From NCBI GenBank assembly GCA_963935595.1, contig OZ012545.1, forward strand, positions 41,889,942-41,953,941: DNA of 64,000 nucleotides, given 5' to 3'. Shown piece after piece: positions 1 to 11,916 of this stretch. The notes under the pieces are model-generated. The model saw only the letters and a list, made by a program, of their open reading frames with translations. It had not been told where the DNA came from and did not search any database. This DNA comes from Schoenobius gigantellus. Lineage: Eukaryota; Arthropoda; Insecta; Lepidoptera; Crambidae. Every line of letters starts with the position of its first letter. Position 1 is the stretch's first letter. The translations under genes and the position numbers were made by a program.

Positions 1-430
1 CTCATTACGCCCCACCGAGGGACTCGAGCTTACCCTATATAGTTAGGGTGATTAGGCCTTCGTGGAGGCACTCGTAAGGCCCTCCGTCTGGGGATCGCCC
101 TGGTGTTCTCGGGCAATCCCCACCTTGGCGATAGCCCGATCAGTTAGTCGAGCTTGCCCGGGCGCGCGGGCAGTGGAGTCGCAGTGTGACCCTTACCGAG
201 CGTGCCCATAAGGGCAGGGAGAACACCGGGGTGTTTTAGCGGGTGCGGTCACGCATTTCCCCCGAGAAAAAAAAGGTGAAAGGCCTTAGTCCAGGGTGAA
301 TTAGTCGACTTTACATACACCATCGATTTTCGTCGCAGATGTAGGCAGGTTGCCTCACGATATTTTCCGTCATCGTAAGAGCGTCAGAGAAATGTACATA
401 TAAAATTCGAAATGAAAAACACATTGGTAC
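1..430 (+). repeat. RTE-type retroelement 3' fragment, part 1
   Basis: Positions 340-425 carry the stretch GCAGGTTGCCTCACGATATTTTCC followed by CGTAAGAGCG and AAAACACATTGGTAC, which I recognise as the conserved 3' part of a common lepidopteran RTE-type retroelement or its SINE. A second copy lies at 42556-42776. Positions 1-60 also match that copy (GAGG..CTCG, TACCCTA, TTAGG). Positions 60-285 are unusually GC-rich and absent from the other copy. The element continues at 1312-1383 after an insertion. No reading frame survives. Confidence 0.6.
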
Positions 431-1311
431 GGCTCCATAATCGATCGCATAAAATGAAAAGGTTTTTTTATATATTTTGAAATTGCATAACGTTTTTCGG
501 CATACTATACTTTTCGTATAACGTTCATACAGAATAAATAATTAGGCATACTTTGTTTTCCCATAAACTCTTTTATAATAATAATAAATAAGCTTAATTT
601 TGTTCTTGCATACCTGTTTTTACTATAATGTTACTAATCATACCATGTATAGGTATATCAACCTAAGACATAAAGTTTAGTAATCATATGTTATAAAAAT
701 CTGTAGGTTAGGTGAGAACCTTTTTTTTAAATGCGGGGGATAATCTCTTTACGATTCAACAAGGAGCTGAAAGCTGACAAGGCCGCCCCAAGGATATGCC
801 ATTGGTCTCGGGTATAAATCAAATCCCATACCTGGCTAAACCACCCTCCAAGCAACTTCTACATCCGTATAGACAATCAGAATCGGCGTTAGCCATTCCC
901 CGAGTAAGTTAGGTAAGAACCTAATCTAACCTACAGTTTTAGCCAATAAATTTATTTTTCAAGCAGTTTAATGCTCCGCTCTGTATGGTCACAATATCTA
1001 ACCTAACCTACAGTTTAATCCTATAAGTTCTTTTAATTTTTGCTTGCGGGAGGCGGACTGCACCCCTTGCTCGGAGTGCTCTTTGGGATTTCATCTTTAG
1101 GCGTTATTCTTTGTTATACATATGCCTTTTATTTTTATGCACATTACAATTATGCCAAAGAAAATTTGATTAAATATGTAATATGCCAATGTAATCATTC
1201 TGCGTGTATAGAACTTTGCGTATCATTATTTATGCGAAAAAACTTTAGGGCCGAAATTGTTATGCCAAATTATAATATGGCTAAAAAGGTTATGCAACCG
1301 TAGGGGCTCCC
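431..1311. mobile_element. 881-bp insertion with 9-bp target duplication
   Basis: The 9-mer CATTGGTAC occurs at 422-430 and again at 1312-1320. Removing the sequence between them plus one 9-mer restores the expected continuity of the RTE-type repeat (CATTGGTAC, then the TTTGAACC.. region). Inside are imperfect inverted repeats at 483-504 and 1276-1297 (TTGCATAAC plus nine or so further matching bases). A 9-bp duplication is typical of Mutator-like elements, but no transposase is present, so the class is a guess. The 87-codon frame at 1040-1303 has no recognisable domain. Confidence 0.5.
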
Positions 1312-1383
1312 CATTGGTACATGGCGGTCTTGAAATTTGAACCGCCCGATTGGAAGGCAAGTGCCGAGTCCACAGTGCAAACA
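1312..1383 (+). repeat. RTE-type retroelement 3' fragment, part 2
   Basis: Continues the repeat ending at 430. It contains the CATTGGTAC restart and the TTTGAACCGCCCGATTGGAAGGC region that normally follows this motif in moth RTE 3' ends. Confidence 0.55.
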
Positions 1384-1612
1384 TACTAAAATAATATGCA
1401 GTACTTTCTTTTTTCCTTCATGGAAACAATCTTATAGGTTTGCTAGCAAAAATATCTTTAAAGGTAGATAAGGACCTAAGTAGATTTGTTTTTACTATTT
1501 CAAGTGTCTAGATACATAAATTAATATCTTGATTGATTTATACGACATATTATACCTATATGGTGGCACATGTGGTATATAAGTGTAATATGGCCACGGC
1601 ATACACATATTG

Positions 1613-2127
1613 TATATGACGTAGCCATATCGTAAAATTGATAATTTCATGATGTGGCCGGTCATTTTATGAAATGGCCAACTAATACTGGCCATATTGT
1701 TTAAACGTTAAAGTTTAATGATATGTTCATCCACGTTTGGCCATATCGTTGTCTTAATAAAAATCCCAAATAAGCATGAAACTGCAGCGTGAAAGCAAAC
1801 ATGCAACATGAAGTTTGATTACAATATCTAACTTAACCTACAGAATTCATTTATCGAAATATTTGTCCGCCCGTCATAATGCATCACCGAAACAAAATAA
1901 TATCAGCGCTTCTAGCGGAGAATAATAATATTCACCGCTTCACTCATGTCACGAAGTAGCTAAACGTATCCATATCGTTTAATGTTTGATCATTCATTGA
2001 TCCGGCCACACCACATCTTGATGTGGCCAGTCGATATTGGCCATTTCATGAAATACAATCATTTCATGAAATAGGCAGTTGACCACATCGTGAAGTGGGC
2101 AATTTTACGATCTGGCCACGACATATA
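1613..2127. mobile_element. TIR element (MITE-like), about 515 bp
   Basis: The ends form long imperfect inverted repeats. The left arm reads TATATGACGTAGCCATATCG and continues TAAAATTG..TTTCATGATGTGGCC. The right arm, read on the minus strand, gives TATATGTCGTGGCCAGATCG and TAAAATTG..TTCACGATGTGG. Arms are about 80 bp. The interior is AT-rich with no transposase frame. The flanking duplication could not be defined. Confidence 0.5.
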
Positions 2128-3023
2128 CATAAAGAATTGCCTGTCTTTAATTTTTTGAAGACGATTATTAAAACATGTTTTTAGAGTATTCTTACCTTCT
2201 AAAAATGCAAGTAGGTATGTAAGCTGTTTTTTGCAGTTCGATGGCTGGTAAGTGCGGACTTAAATTTATAACCGCAAATCCGTTGACTTTATAAATTTAA
2301 ATAAGATCTCTGGTCCAAAGTTTTTTTCTGACATATTTGCATAAAAGTTCTTTCTCTATTAGGATGTGGGAACCTATGCATGTCACCTGTAAAAGCAACA
2401 AAGTCATTTCAGCATTTATGTAACACCTTTTAAAAAATAACGTTCGTGATCAATTTTATACTAAACACAAAAATATCACGTGTATAGTATATTTTATGGA
2501 TAGTTAAAGTAACTAAATTCATCACAACTAAAAACATGTCGCGATTTTGGTTTGACATTGACACTGTTTTAAGCTATGACTGTAATAAATCATCTAATAA
2601 TTCTTAAATAGCTGCAAAAAATAACATTAAAAACATTAAACATTTTTAATAATTTATTAACACAATTTTGAATGTTCATTTCAAAAGACTAACTTCAGAG
2701 AATACACATAGCAAAACATACTCAAAAGAACCACAGATACCTGCATCAAGATAAATAATGGGTAGTATCTCTATATAGTTTGTGATAATGGGCATCGGAA
2801 AATATCGGAAACAAAATTTATCAAAGACAATTCATGTTGAAGTACTGTAATACCTATTGCTTTTGTAATAGTTTTGTGAACATACGTTAGATGTTACCAT
2901 CTACCATCTTTTCATACGAAAAGGTGATTTCGACAGTTTTGTAAAAACACCAGCCCCCGGGGCTTATTTATAAAATATATATCACGATCAAATCGAATAC
3001 AAGACACTGTCTGATATAAAAAA
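2128..3023. other. AT-rich sequence, nothing recognised
   Basis: No credible gene, RNA or clear repeat boundary was seen. Open frames here are short and have no domain signature. Confidence 0.5.
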
Positions 3024-3521
3024 AAACCAGCCAAGTGCGAATCGGACTCGCGCACCGAGGGTTCCCTACAAATCTGTAGGTATATAAGTAAAAGTTCACC
3101 CATCACGACAATCGAGTAATACCTCTACGCGTTCATGAGGAAAGGGGTAGAAAGTTTAAAATTTTCAAAAATATTTTTATTATATGATGTAACTAAAAAT
3201 TTACGGTTTTCTCAATTTTTCCTTTATCTGTGCTATAAGACCAAATTTCAAGCTTCGTACCAAATTACAAGATTAGGTTCTGATTTCCTTGCGAGTGTCG
3301 AAAATTTGCGGCATAAACGGCCGTATCTTTTGATTGCGTTGGCTTAGAAGTTTGATTTTTTCACAGAGTATTTGATATTAATCTCAGCTTGATACCTCTA
3401 CGCGTTCCTGAGAAAAAAGGTCTTGACAGACAGACAGACAGACGGACGGACGGACGGACGGACAACAAAGTGATTCTATAAGGGTTCCGTTTTTTCCTTT
3501 AGAGGTACGGAACCCTAAAAA
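3024..3521 (+). mobile_element. AACCGGCC-type non-autonomous lepidopteran repeat, copy 1
   Basis: Begins AAAACCAGCCAAGTGCGAATC and ends GGTACGGAACCCTAAAAA, the hallmark ends of a very common lepidopteran dispersed repeat. It includes the CAGACAGACAGACGGACGGA tract at 3427-3461 and an AGGGTTCCGT / ACGGAACCCT hairpin (3481-3515) near the end. A second copy is at 43051-43475. The frame at 3135-3347 is internal to the repeat and not a gene. Confidence 0.7.
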
Positions 3522-3531
3522 TAGTGATTAA

Positions 3532-3611
3532 TGTGCTTTGATGCATTTTGACTGTCGAAATCGATTTTAATTAACAGTGATCGCGATTGATTTTTTGTTA
3601 CAAAATCAAAG
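3532..3611. repeat. Fragment of the GCGATCGCGATTGAT-type MITE
   Basis: TTTTGACTGTCGAAATCGAT followed by GTGATCGCGATTGATTTTTT matches the right half of the two elements at 34890-35021 and 35699-36090. Confidence 0.45.
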
Positions 3612-4929
3612 AGCTGCTCTATATAGCTAGGTACCTAAGCCACTTACTTGCATTGGTTTTCTTGAAGTCTAAACGGTAGTACATGCCCTTTGCCTATAGC
3701 CGGTAGCGTTGGTAGCGTTGGTCAGTCCCAAACCAAGATGTTTTGGCGGTTTCACAAATTAAAATCAGTTCCATCCATGTATCAAATATTACAAACTGAA
3801 AATGAGAAAAGAATTATATACAAAAATGAATTAAAAAAACAAAGAGAGTAACGAATTAATACAAATATGTTTATAATTACTTAGTAAGATATGTGTTCAT
3901 TTTTTCTTCAGCATGTAGTTTCTATTGCATAATAATATACTGTATTAAATCATTATGAAATATGAATTTTAAAAATGTATTTATATTTTAAACTTCAATG
4001 TGTTGTAATCTGTAAAATAAAAATAATGTTAATACATATTATCAATTAATAATAAAAAAAAGATAACATTTAGAATTTAAGATATTCAAATTAGGGATTT
4101 GGATTTAATCTTAGGCTTATTTGTCCCCTCTAAGCCATTTATTAAATTGTAATTAAATTTTAACAAGGTTCTTTGAGGACATCCGATAGATTTAGAAAAC
4201 ATGGCATTGCGATGATACGGTTCATGCTAGTGAATTATGTAATATTATAGTTTGTGATCAATATTTTATCAAATGAAATACCTTTGTTAGAATGTTTTGT
4301 AGATTTCCTATAATAACGGCTGCAGAATATAAAAGGATGTATATACCTATAAGCAAATAAAGTGAGATCTAATTAACAAAAATATATGCCAGTGCCTCGT
4401 TAGTTAACAGCAGGGAGCACCACGAGCAGGTGAGGTTGGCAATTGGAAATACAAAAATAATCTCTGTATGAAATTTTATATTTCTTTATTATTTATTTAT
4501 GATATGGTTTTATGAAACATAATTATTATTTTTGTATTTCCTTTTGCTCCCCGTCTAACTACAAATAAACTAACTAAAGAAATGAAAGTGATGGATGAAT
4601 TTATATATATAATATTAAGCAATTATGCATTTATATGTAAGCCTAAAAAGTAGCATAGGTACATATAAAAATAAAATATGACATTGTAGTAAAAAAGTGA
4701 TTACGTACGGTTTGAGTTGACCCCCCCTCCCCCCTCCCATTTGGTGATGAAATGAGGATGAAATGATGAGTATAAATATAATATCAAAACTACTACTAAC
4801 TACACTAACTACTGTGCAGCAATGTCACCACAGCTATTGAATATTGGATACGATAAGATCAAGTAACTTATGGCCTGATAATTTTGCAATTTTAACGATG
4901 AAAAATAATTATCAAGCCATTATAGGCTT
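3612..4929. other. AT-rich sequence, no gene recognised
   Basis: Low-complexity AT-rich DNA with a C-rich run at 4720-4740 (CCCCCCTCCCCCCTCCC). The 60-codon frame starting at 4844 overlaps the repeat that follows and has no domain. Confidence 0.4.
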
Positions 4930-5590
4930 CAATAAAAGTCCCTTCATGTATTTTCGAAAAGCAGTGGCAGTTCTCACTTATAAGGATGAAGACCATTACT
5001 ACCGAGAAAATAACATGGCACCATGACGACATACTCCTAACCATTCGAATGAAATTTTAGATAGCCATGTACTGAGTCACGATTCTTTTTAGAATCGTAA
5101 CCAAAAGTAACATAGTCGTCATCTCTGTTTGTGATTTTATGTTACACATGTTTGTATCGTTGTTAGACCACGTACGCCACCCGAACGTTCCAAGCGTTTA
5201 TCAATCGTTTATGGTGGGGCTGTTCTCACGGAGCTGGTGTTGAAACAGCGACCAACTCTAGTTAGAGCTGTTCACGCGAATTGGGTGTGTGGCTTTACGC
5301 GTGAGTTGCGGATTCTGCCGGTCGTTGCGGGCTAATGATAGTCGCTAGTGTGTGGATGAGTCTCGATGATAGTGGACTAAACGACACAATGAATGATTGT
5401 CCGATGAAGGTCGTGGAGGATATCGTCCCTGGAGTAGGATGGTAATAAGGTGATAATGTCTGTCAGAGTTGGTAGCAAAGGTATATCGCATTGCATGTGG
5501 TCTTTGCTATCAGCGGTACTTATATGCGATGTTGATGATTGTTTAAGGAAAAGCGATGATTTCTTGACGATTGTATGATTGGAAGAATAG
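4930..5590 (+). repeat. Dispersed segment S, copy A
   Basis: Aligns colinearly over about 660 bp with the reverse complement of 23180-23850. Shared blocks include TGTATTTTCGAA, a TTTATCAATCGTTT block (5198-5211), and the complement of CTTCCAATCATACAATC near 5572-5588. Identity is roughly 70-75% by eye, with indels that break all frames, so the overlapping short frames are not supported as genes. Both copies have degenerate tandem repeats on the same side. Class unknown. Confidence 0.6.
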
Positions 5591-5829
5591 CTCAACTGAA
5601 ATAAGACTATTGTAGTTTATGCAAATTAACGACAAATGGATTCTGGGATGGTTTGGTTGGGTTTCTACTTGAATTGATAATTTAAAATGATACGAAAAAT
5701 GACAACAATATTATTCTCACAGGTTCTGCAATAGATTATTAAGCGAGGCAACGCACACAGTGACACGTGTAAACATGTATTTCTAAGAAAATAAAACGGA
5801 TAACATATTTGAGTAAAAATAGATGAGTT

Positions 5830-7800
5830 TATTTATCAACTTCTATGTAGACAGACAATCTAAGGATTTAGAACAGGTGGCCAAGAAATTATTCACGAAA
5901 TGTTTAATTACTTACTTATGGAAAAAAATAAAGGTTAAAAAAAAAGTAATAAATGATAGCTATACTTAATGAAGTGATACATCTTTTGAGAGAAATCTTA
6001 AAATTATTTATTAACTGATACCTACATTAACAGCAAGAGTATATAAAAATGTAGGTATGTAGGTACATAATATAGACTATAATGAAAAACTGGCATTACA
6101 AAACACAATATGTTACCTATCTATCTAATGGTCAACTGGATAATTAAAATTCGCTGACAGCTCAAAATCTCAGCACTTGACTCGGAATGAGCGTTTACTT
6201 GTTATAAATAAGATAGTAGGTATAGTAGTCATTGATTTACGTAAATCAATGATAGTAGTGCACAGATGTCAAGCCACCCGCGATGCTACAATGGGAACCA
6301 CAGGATATCAAAGCGTTTACGGCGTGAGATAAAAAAAGATTATTTCTAGCATTTTCAAATTAAAATTTTACAGTAATCATTCATTGTTATTTATTAAAAT
6401 CGGTATATTGTGGAACCTTATGCCAAATACTGTTAGAAATAAACAATATTTTAATAAATTTTGATATGAGTCAACTACCCTATTATGTAATGGGAGAAGA
6501 ATCTAAGCGGTTACAAAGAAATGTAGATTAATCTTATTCTTAAAGAATGCTAGCTTTCGTGTAATACCTATGTAGGTATAACTGATAACGATAATACATG
6601 AATAATAAACATTTATTTAATTAGTTACTGGTACATTAATAGAAAGAGCCAATGAAAAAGTACATACATAATAGACTCTAATAAAAGAAAGCATATTTGG
6701 CATTACAAAACGTATAACAGTGAACTGTATGTATAGTCCAAAGCTGCTCAGAATCTCAGTATCATGCACTAAGCGTTTACTTGTTGTAAAATAAATAGGT
6801 ACTATGGTAATGGGGCGCAGAGATGTCGAGCCGCTTAGGATGATCTTAATGTGAGTAACATAATTAAAATATTGATGATAAAATACAAATAGAAAATGTC
6901 TAAACGATTATAAATTAATTTTATCTTAAGATAGCACGTTTGTAAGTTACATCGATGTATCTGGGCGAGATAGAATGCAATTTTGATTTTGGTACTCGAA
7001 ATCTTAACATACGCAGTTAAGTCTATAGTTTAACGGCGTCGGCATTCGTATTCAATCGGCTCTATGTTGCTTTCCTCTGTGCAGACGAATTTTGTCGATG
7101 CGACTTATAAAAGTGGTTCCTACTGTAAATGAAGTGATACATATATTGATAATAATCTTAAAACTATTTACTAAGTGTTACTTTAATAACAAGAGTCAGG
7201 AAAAATATACACAACTGTAATAAAACAGAAGCATTTTTGGCATTACAAAATATAAAACGGTCAACTGGATACCTTAAAGCCGCTCAAAATCTCAGCATTT
7301 CGTATAAAGAGAAAAAAAAGATACCATAGTTGTGGGCCGCAGATGTCGAGCCGCTCGGAGGATGCTTCTGGTGTGAATAACATAAATAATAATATAGATT
7401 ATAAGATACAAAAAGCAAAAGGTCTAAACGATCTCACATGAATTAATTTTTATAATGTGCCAATCAGAATATATGATGTTATATTCAATAAAGTGATACA
7501 TCTATTGAGAAGAATCTTAAATCAATTTTATTTATTTACTGATACATTAACAGTAAATGCCAATAAACATTTACACAACTCTAATGTATTTCTGGCGTTA
7601 CAAAACATACAACGGTTAACTGAATAGTCCAAAGCCGCCCAAAATATCAGCACCTCGTACCAGTAAATAAAAAATACTATTAAGTAGTGGGGTGCAGAGA
7701 TATCGAGCCACTCGGGGTACGCCTGATGTGAATTACATAATTATAATATGTTTTATAAAATACAGAACGAAAGAGGTCTAAACGATGACAAATAAATTTA
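5830..7800 (+). repeat. Degenerate tandem repeats, about four units
   Basis: Blocks such as AGTGATACATCT, AACAGCAAGAG/AACAGTAAATG, GGCATTACAAAAC, CTCAAAATCTCAGCA and AGATGTCGAGCCGC recur in the same order near 5970, 6600, 7130 and 7490. Units are diverged and unequal (about 350-640 bp apart). They follow segment S copy A. Confidence 0.55.
6229..6252. repeat. Perfect 24-bp palindrome
   Basis: TCATTGATTTAC is followed immediately by its exact reverse complement with no spacer. It lies inside the first tandem unit and is not visible in the other units. Confidence 0.9.
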
Positions 7801-8027
7801 GTTTAATTTTCAAATAAGCTTATTTTCATATGTCCGAAAGAAATAACAAATGGCATACATGACTAATTTCTAAATTTAAGGCACAACTGGCAGCTCTATT
7901 TAGAAGTGGTGGATATAAAATGGTTAACAAACTTTTAAAAAAATAAAGGTATATAATAAAAATAGAAATGTTAAAGAAAAGACACAATTTATCAAACTGA
8001 AATGGTTCTTAAAAGCTAATTGCAAGT

Positions 8028-8250
8028 AATAATTTTTTTTTTGTTTATTTTTTTTTTATTTTTTTTTTATTTTTTTTGTTTTTTTTTTGTATTTTTTTGT
8101 TTCTTTTTTTTTATATCTTTTGTAAGTTTTTTTTTCTTTTTAATTTCTTTTTGTATCTTTTTTAATATATTTTATTGTAATCTTTTCAACCTTTCTTTTC
8201 AAAAATTTTTTTGTTTGTTCTTTTTTTGTTATCTCTTTTTTTTTACTATT
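8028..8250 (+). repeat. T-rich low-complexity tract
   Basis: About 220 bp of T runs broken by single A, G or C bases. The 80-codon Phe-rich frame across it is a composition artefact. Confidence 0.85.
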
Positions 8251-9094
8251 CAGTTGACTTGATATTACAATTTATTATGACAAGACAAATAATTTATTAT
8301 GCATTTATTCCTCTGCAACGCAAGTGGTTTATGTCACCACTCTATTTTTGATTTTTTGTTAAAGGAGAATACTTTTTGGTGAGGAGTTTGAGTTATGACC
8401 CATTGGGCGCGCACAGCGCGCAGAGACATACTTGGTCGTGAAAGCTTGCACCCTGTCCAGAGTGTCATAAAAAATTGCATCTGCCCTAGGCAGAAACATG
8501 CAAATATGTTCATATTCGTCGAGTGATTTGTGTCTCAATAGGGATCTCCTCCGGTTGCAACAAATGCGTAATGATTCTCCCTCGGTTGCGATACTCAAAT
8601 TGTATGATGGGAGTGGGTATACTAACATTATGGTCCAGTTGCGTTGCTTCGGTTGATAGAATAATTAAAAATTCATTTGACACATATTTACTAATAAACA
8701 ATTACTACTAATTAAAATTATTATAAATTATCTACAATTTTGCTTGCAGTGTGTTCCGGGGTAAGTCACATGATTTGCTTAGGATCCGCATGATTTCTAC
8801 CAAAGTACTTCCTTGGATGCGATGTAACACCTGGCTTACACACCAGGCATCGTCGTGTTCGTTTCTAGTGGATGTAAAGGCGTTTGGGGGAAATGGGTTC
8901 ACACTGTACTTGTTTGCTTTATGGTAGAGGTTGTGAATGGTCGCTGTGGTGCTGCACTATCGGGCGGGGCTAGAACTACTGCTCCATCTAGGGAGTTCAT
9001 CTATTTAATATCTATTGTACAATGATGATTCATATATTTTTCATATAAACATTTTTCATTCGTGAACAATATTTCAATTTAGTTCACAGAGTGC
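8251..9094. other. Moderate-GC segment with unrecognised minus-strand frames
   Basis: Two overlapping minus-strand frames (8359-8628, 89 codons; 8510-8701, 63 codons) show no domain I recognise. The region from 8750 to 9000 is richer in GC than its surroundings. It may be decayed transposon coding sequence because a Helitron helicase fragment follows, but I see no direct evidence of that. Confidence 0.3.
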
Positions 9095-9292
9095 GTAGTC
9101 TCTGTAATCTCGACAAGGGATATATAAAGCTATCAAAGAAACGTTAATAAAATTGTTAACCTCACTTGGGACTGACCCAAAACAGTTGTATATCAAGTTA
9201 CCTACCTATTGCGAATAGTCGTTGGCGCGTTGAAAAATATGATTTGATAATTCAAAAATTGTGACATTTTGGGAGGTGAGCTCCTTGTACGA
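9095..9292 (-). pseudogene. Helitron Rep-helicase gene fragment (decayed)
   Basis: The plus-strand sequence aligns closely to 26025-26212, inside the intact Helitron ORF on the same strand. Shared words include TAATAAAATTGTT.ACCTC, GGACTGACCCAAAACA, TTGGCGCGTT.AAAAAT and TTCAAAAATT. The minus-strand translation matches the intact protein around FWVGPNRGEQFY (here FWVSPK with interrupting stops). Several nonsense codons and frameshifts are present. The fragment covers only about 60 codons between the Rep and helicase domains and is a dead relic of a related, diverged Helitron. Confidence 0.75.
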
Positions 9293-9444
9293 ACAAATTA
9301 TTATTATCATTTATAAAAGTTTAAGTAACCTAGAGAGTAATAAAAATTGTATTAATTTCTTAACAAATGTAGACACGGCCCTGTATTGTGAGAAATTATC
9401 AAAGATATTAAATTTAATTAAATAGATTAAAAAATATATTTATA

Positions 9445-9682
9445 TCTATACTAATATTATAAAGCTGAAGAGATTGTTTGTTTGTTTGCTTGAACGCGCT
9501 AATCTCAGGAACGACTTATTCAAATTGAAAAATTCTTTTTGTGTTGGATAGTCCATTTATCGAGGAAGGCTTTAGGCTATATAACATCACGCTACGACTA
9601 ATAGGAACTGAACATCAATGACAAATGTTGCAAAAACGGGTAAAAAAATATACGGCGAAACGTAGTTCGCTGGCACAGCTAG
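9445..9682 (+). mobile_element. Lep1-type non-autonomous Helitron, 238 bp
   Basis: Starts TCTATACTAATATTATAAAG after an A (9444) and ends ACAGCTAG before a T (9683), the expected A^T insertion context. It contains the AACGCGCTAATCTCAGGAAC and TGTTGGATAGTCCATTTATC blocks characteristic of Lep1. No coding capacity, so mobilisation would depend on a RepHel protein supplied in trans. Confidence 0.85.
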
Positions 9683-10542
9683 TAGTATAATAAATATGTT
9701 GTAATGCCTCTGTATATAAGATCCCTATTGCAGTGGATTTGCCTTAAATACAGAATTAGAAGCCCTATTTTTTAACTATTAATATACTTAAAACTTTTTT
9801 AAAATATTTTATATGTATAAGCCACATCTTTACAGTAGGCGCCCTTAGTAGCACTTGATGCATAAACGTTAATTCTATTTATATTCATTACAAATAATGT
9901 TCACCGTGATTTTTTAATCCTTAGGAAAATATAAACTATCAATACCAAAAATAATTACCTTTTAAATAAAAGGAACGCAATATAAAATAATTATAATTAA
10001 ATCGATATTGTCGCTTTATCAAATAATTATATATGTTACAGTCCTAATGATTAAACAGCTATTATACATAATAGATAGCTATTATATATATTATCTAGAC
10101 AATGTAATAAATTAATCACTTTAATTGGATATTATGCATAATAGCATGTGAAAGTTAGTTAAAGTAATAAATACGGTTCGAAATGCATCCCCTCCCGCTT
10201 CTTATTCCTAACCAAATCAACTGTTTCAAGTTCCCAAGTCGGTTCTGTGTGGTCATAAAAAAAATTAACTTAACCTGTCTGCAATTGAGTTTAAGATGCC
10301 AAGAGTTGCTTCTGGGTGGTCTTAAAAAAAATTTAACTTAACCTATCCAATTATATTTAAGATAATATAATCCGAGTCAGTTCTGGGTAGTCAACAAAAA
10401 TTTACACCCATAACTAATATTTGCCGATTCTTTCTTACTTAATTTATTACTTTATATTTAAGTCTTCCAAAATGTTATAAAAAATAGCTGGTTAATGTGA
10501 TTAATTTTGTGTCAATTACCACTGTCCAAATTGAGTAGATAT
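9683..10542. other. AT-rich sequence with three short degenerate repeats
   Basis: Around 10225-10400 a block of the type AGTCGGTTCTGTGTGGTC followed by an A run and TTAACTTAACCT recurs three times at about 75-80 bp spacing. Otherwise nothing is recognised. Confidence 0.45.
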
Positions 10543-11244
10543 TGGACTCAATTCTGTGCGTCCGCCGTCTAAATAATCTAAAAGTAAAATTTCTAAATTT
10601 AAACTTAATTTAAATGGTCGGTTAAGCAAGTGCTATTCTACGGTGACAGGCCAACTAAATTTAGGCAGAGCTTAAACGTAATTCTAAAAAGTCTAAGATT
10701 AGTTTTAATTGAGTTTGTGTTGCTGTCGTAAAAATATTAAAAATAAATTAATGGATGGATCTTGTTGTTAAAGAAACTAAAACGAGTTTATATTTTTATA
10801 ACAGTTAATACATTTAATGTACATTTTTATCTTATTTTTAACAATATAATTGTAACTACTAAAAATTTTTTTTATTTTCACATTCATTTAAGGCGAAAAC
10901 AAACAATTTGGGTAAAATTATAAATTCTACCTCATTTGTTATTTGGATTTGTATTTTTCATTACCAAAATGGCGTATTTTAGCAAGGTTCTAATTTTAAT
11001 CGGGATGATTTTAGTCGCCGCTAAAAATAGTCAGTTTAGGATGTTTGTTTACGCGTAAAAATTTCATGTCTGGAATAGCGTTTGGACGGCTAATGCTAAG
11101 TTGAATTGACCGTCTACAATTAGAAACGTCAGATTCAAATTAGCAATGTCAGTTGAATTTGACAGTTATCGTAGAATAGGATAATGATTTAGCGGCACCT
11201 AAATAAAATTAGGCAATTTAGCGGTCACTTCAGAATTGAGTCCA
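10543..11244. mobile_element. TIR element (MITE), about 700 bp
   Basis: Outer ends are TGGACTCAATTCTG (10543-10556) and its exact complement (11231-11244). The inverted similarity continues inward: GTGC/GTGACCG..TCTAAAT near each end, and ATTCTACGGTGACAG against a diverged complement at about 11165-11180. No transposase frame. A flanking duplication is not clear. Confidence 0.6.
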
Positions 11245-11916
11245 TTATTTATAATAGCTGAATATTATGCATAATATCCGGATTTATTACTGTCGCTGTA
11301 AAATATACCTACATATTTATCATTTTTACTTTAAGTAAATATTATTTTTACTAAAATGACTCGAGCTGCACTTTTCAGCTTATTTTATTTATTAACCTAT
11401 TTTCTTATATTTTAACGCAAATTACGTTATTGAGATATTGATATGGCTTATTTGGTATTTGTTACAAGTAAAACGTACAGGTTGAAAGTGTGTTGAATAT
11501 GGGTGATTAAAGTAACTTATATTCAGAATCATTAAACATTGTTCATCGTTAAAGGTCATACAGTATAATACACCGATAAGGAAATGAAAATAATGCATGT
11601 GTGAGGATAGTTTCTTATCTATACATACTTTTAGAACGACTATATAGTTCCTTATGGTCATCATCAGTCAAAAGTCAGTCAGATATAAGCTTTCTTCGAG
11701 GATTTTTAAATCAATCGGTTTTGCACCATCTGGCAATGGCTTCCCGCGACTCATCAGATTGTCTACCTTGTGCGGTGATTACCAATATTAAGTTCTCTAA
11801 TATGCGACTGCCACTCATGTTCTTCATAAAACCTATCAATTTGAAGATGATACACGGAAATTCCAAGTATTATTATCTCTTTTTATCTTATTTTGAGTGA
11901 CCTTTAATATTGTAAG
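11245..11916. other. AT-rich sequence, no supported gene
   Basis: Overlapping frames on both strands (80 codons minus at 11422-11664, 99 codons plus at 11601-11900) lack any recognisable domain. Confidence 0.35.

Noticed and set aside
690..1020. Possible telomeric TTAGG (CCTAA) repeats
   Set aside because: Only isolated AACCTAACCTA words occur, not a tandem array.
8020..8262. 80-codon Phe-rich hydrophobic frame resembling a membrane protein
   Set aside because: It is a direct translation of a poly-T tract.
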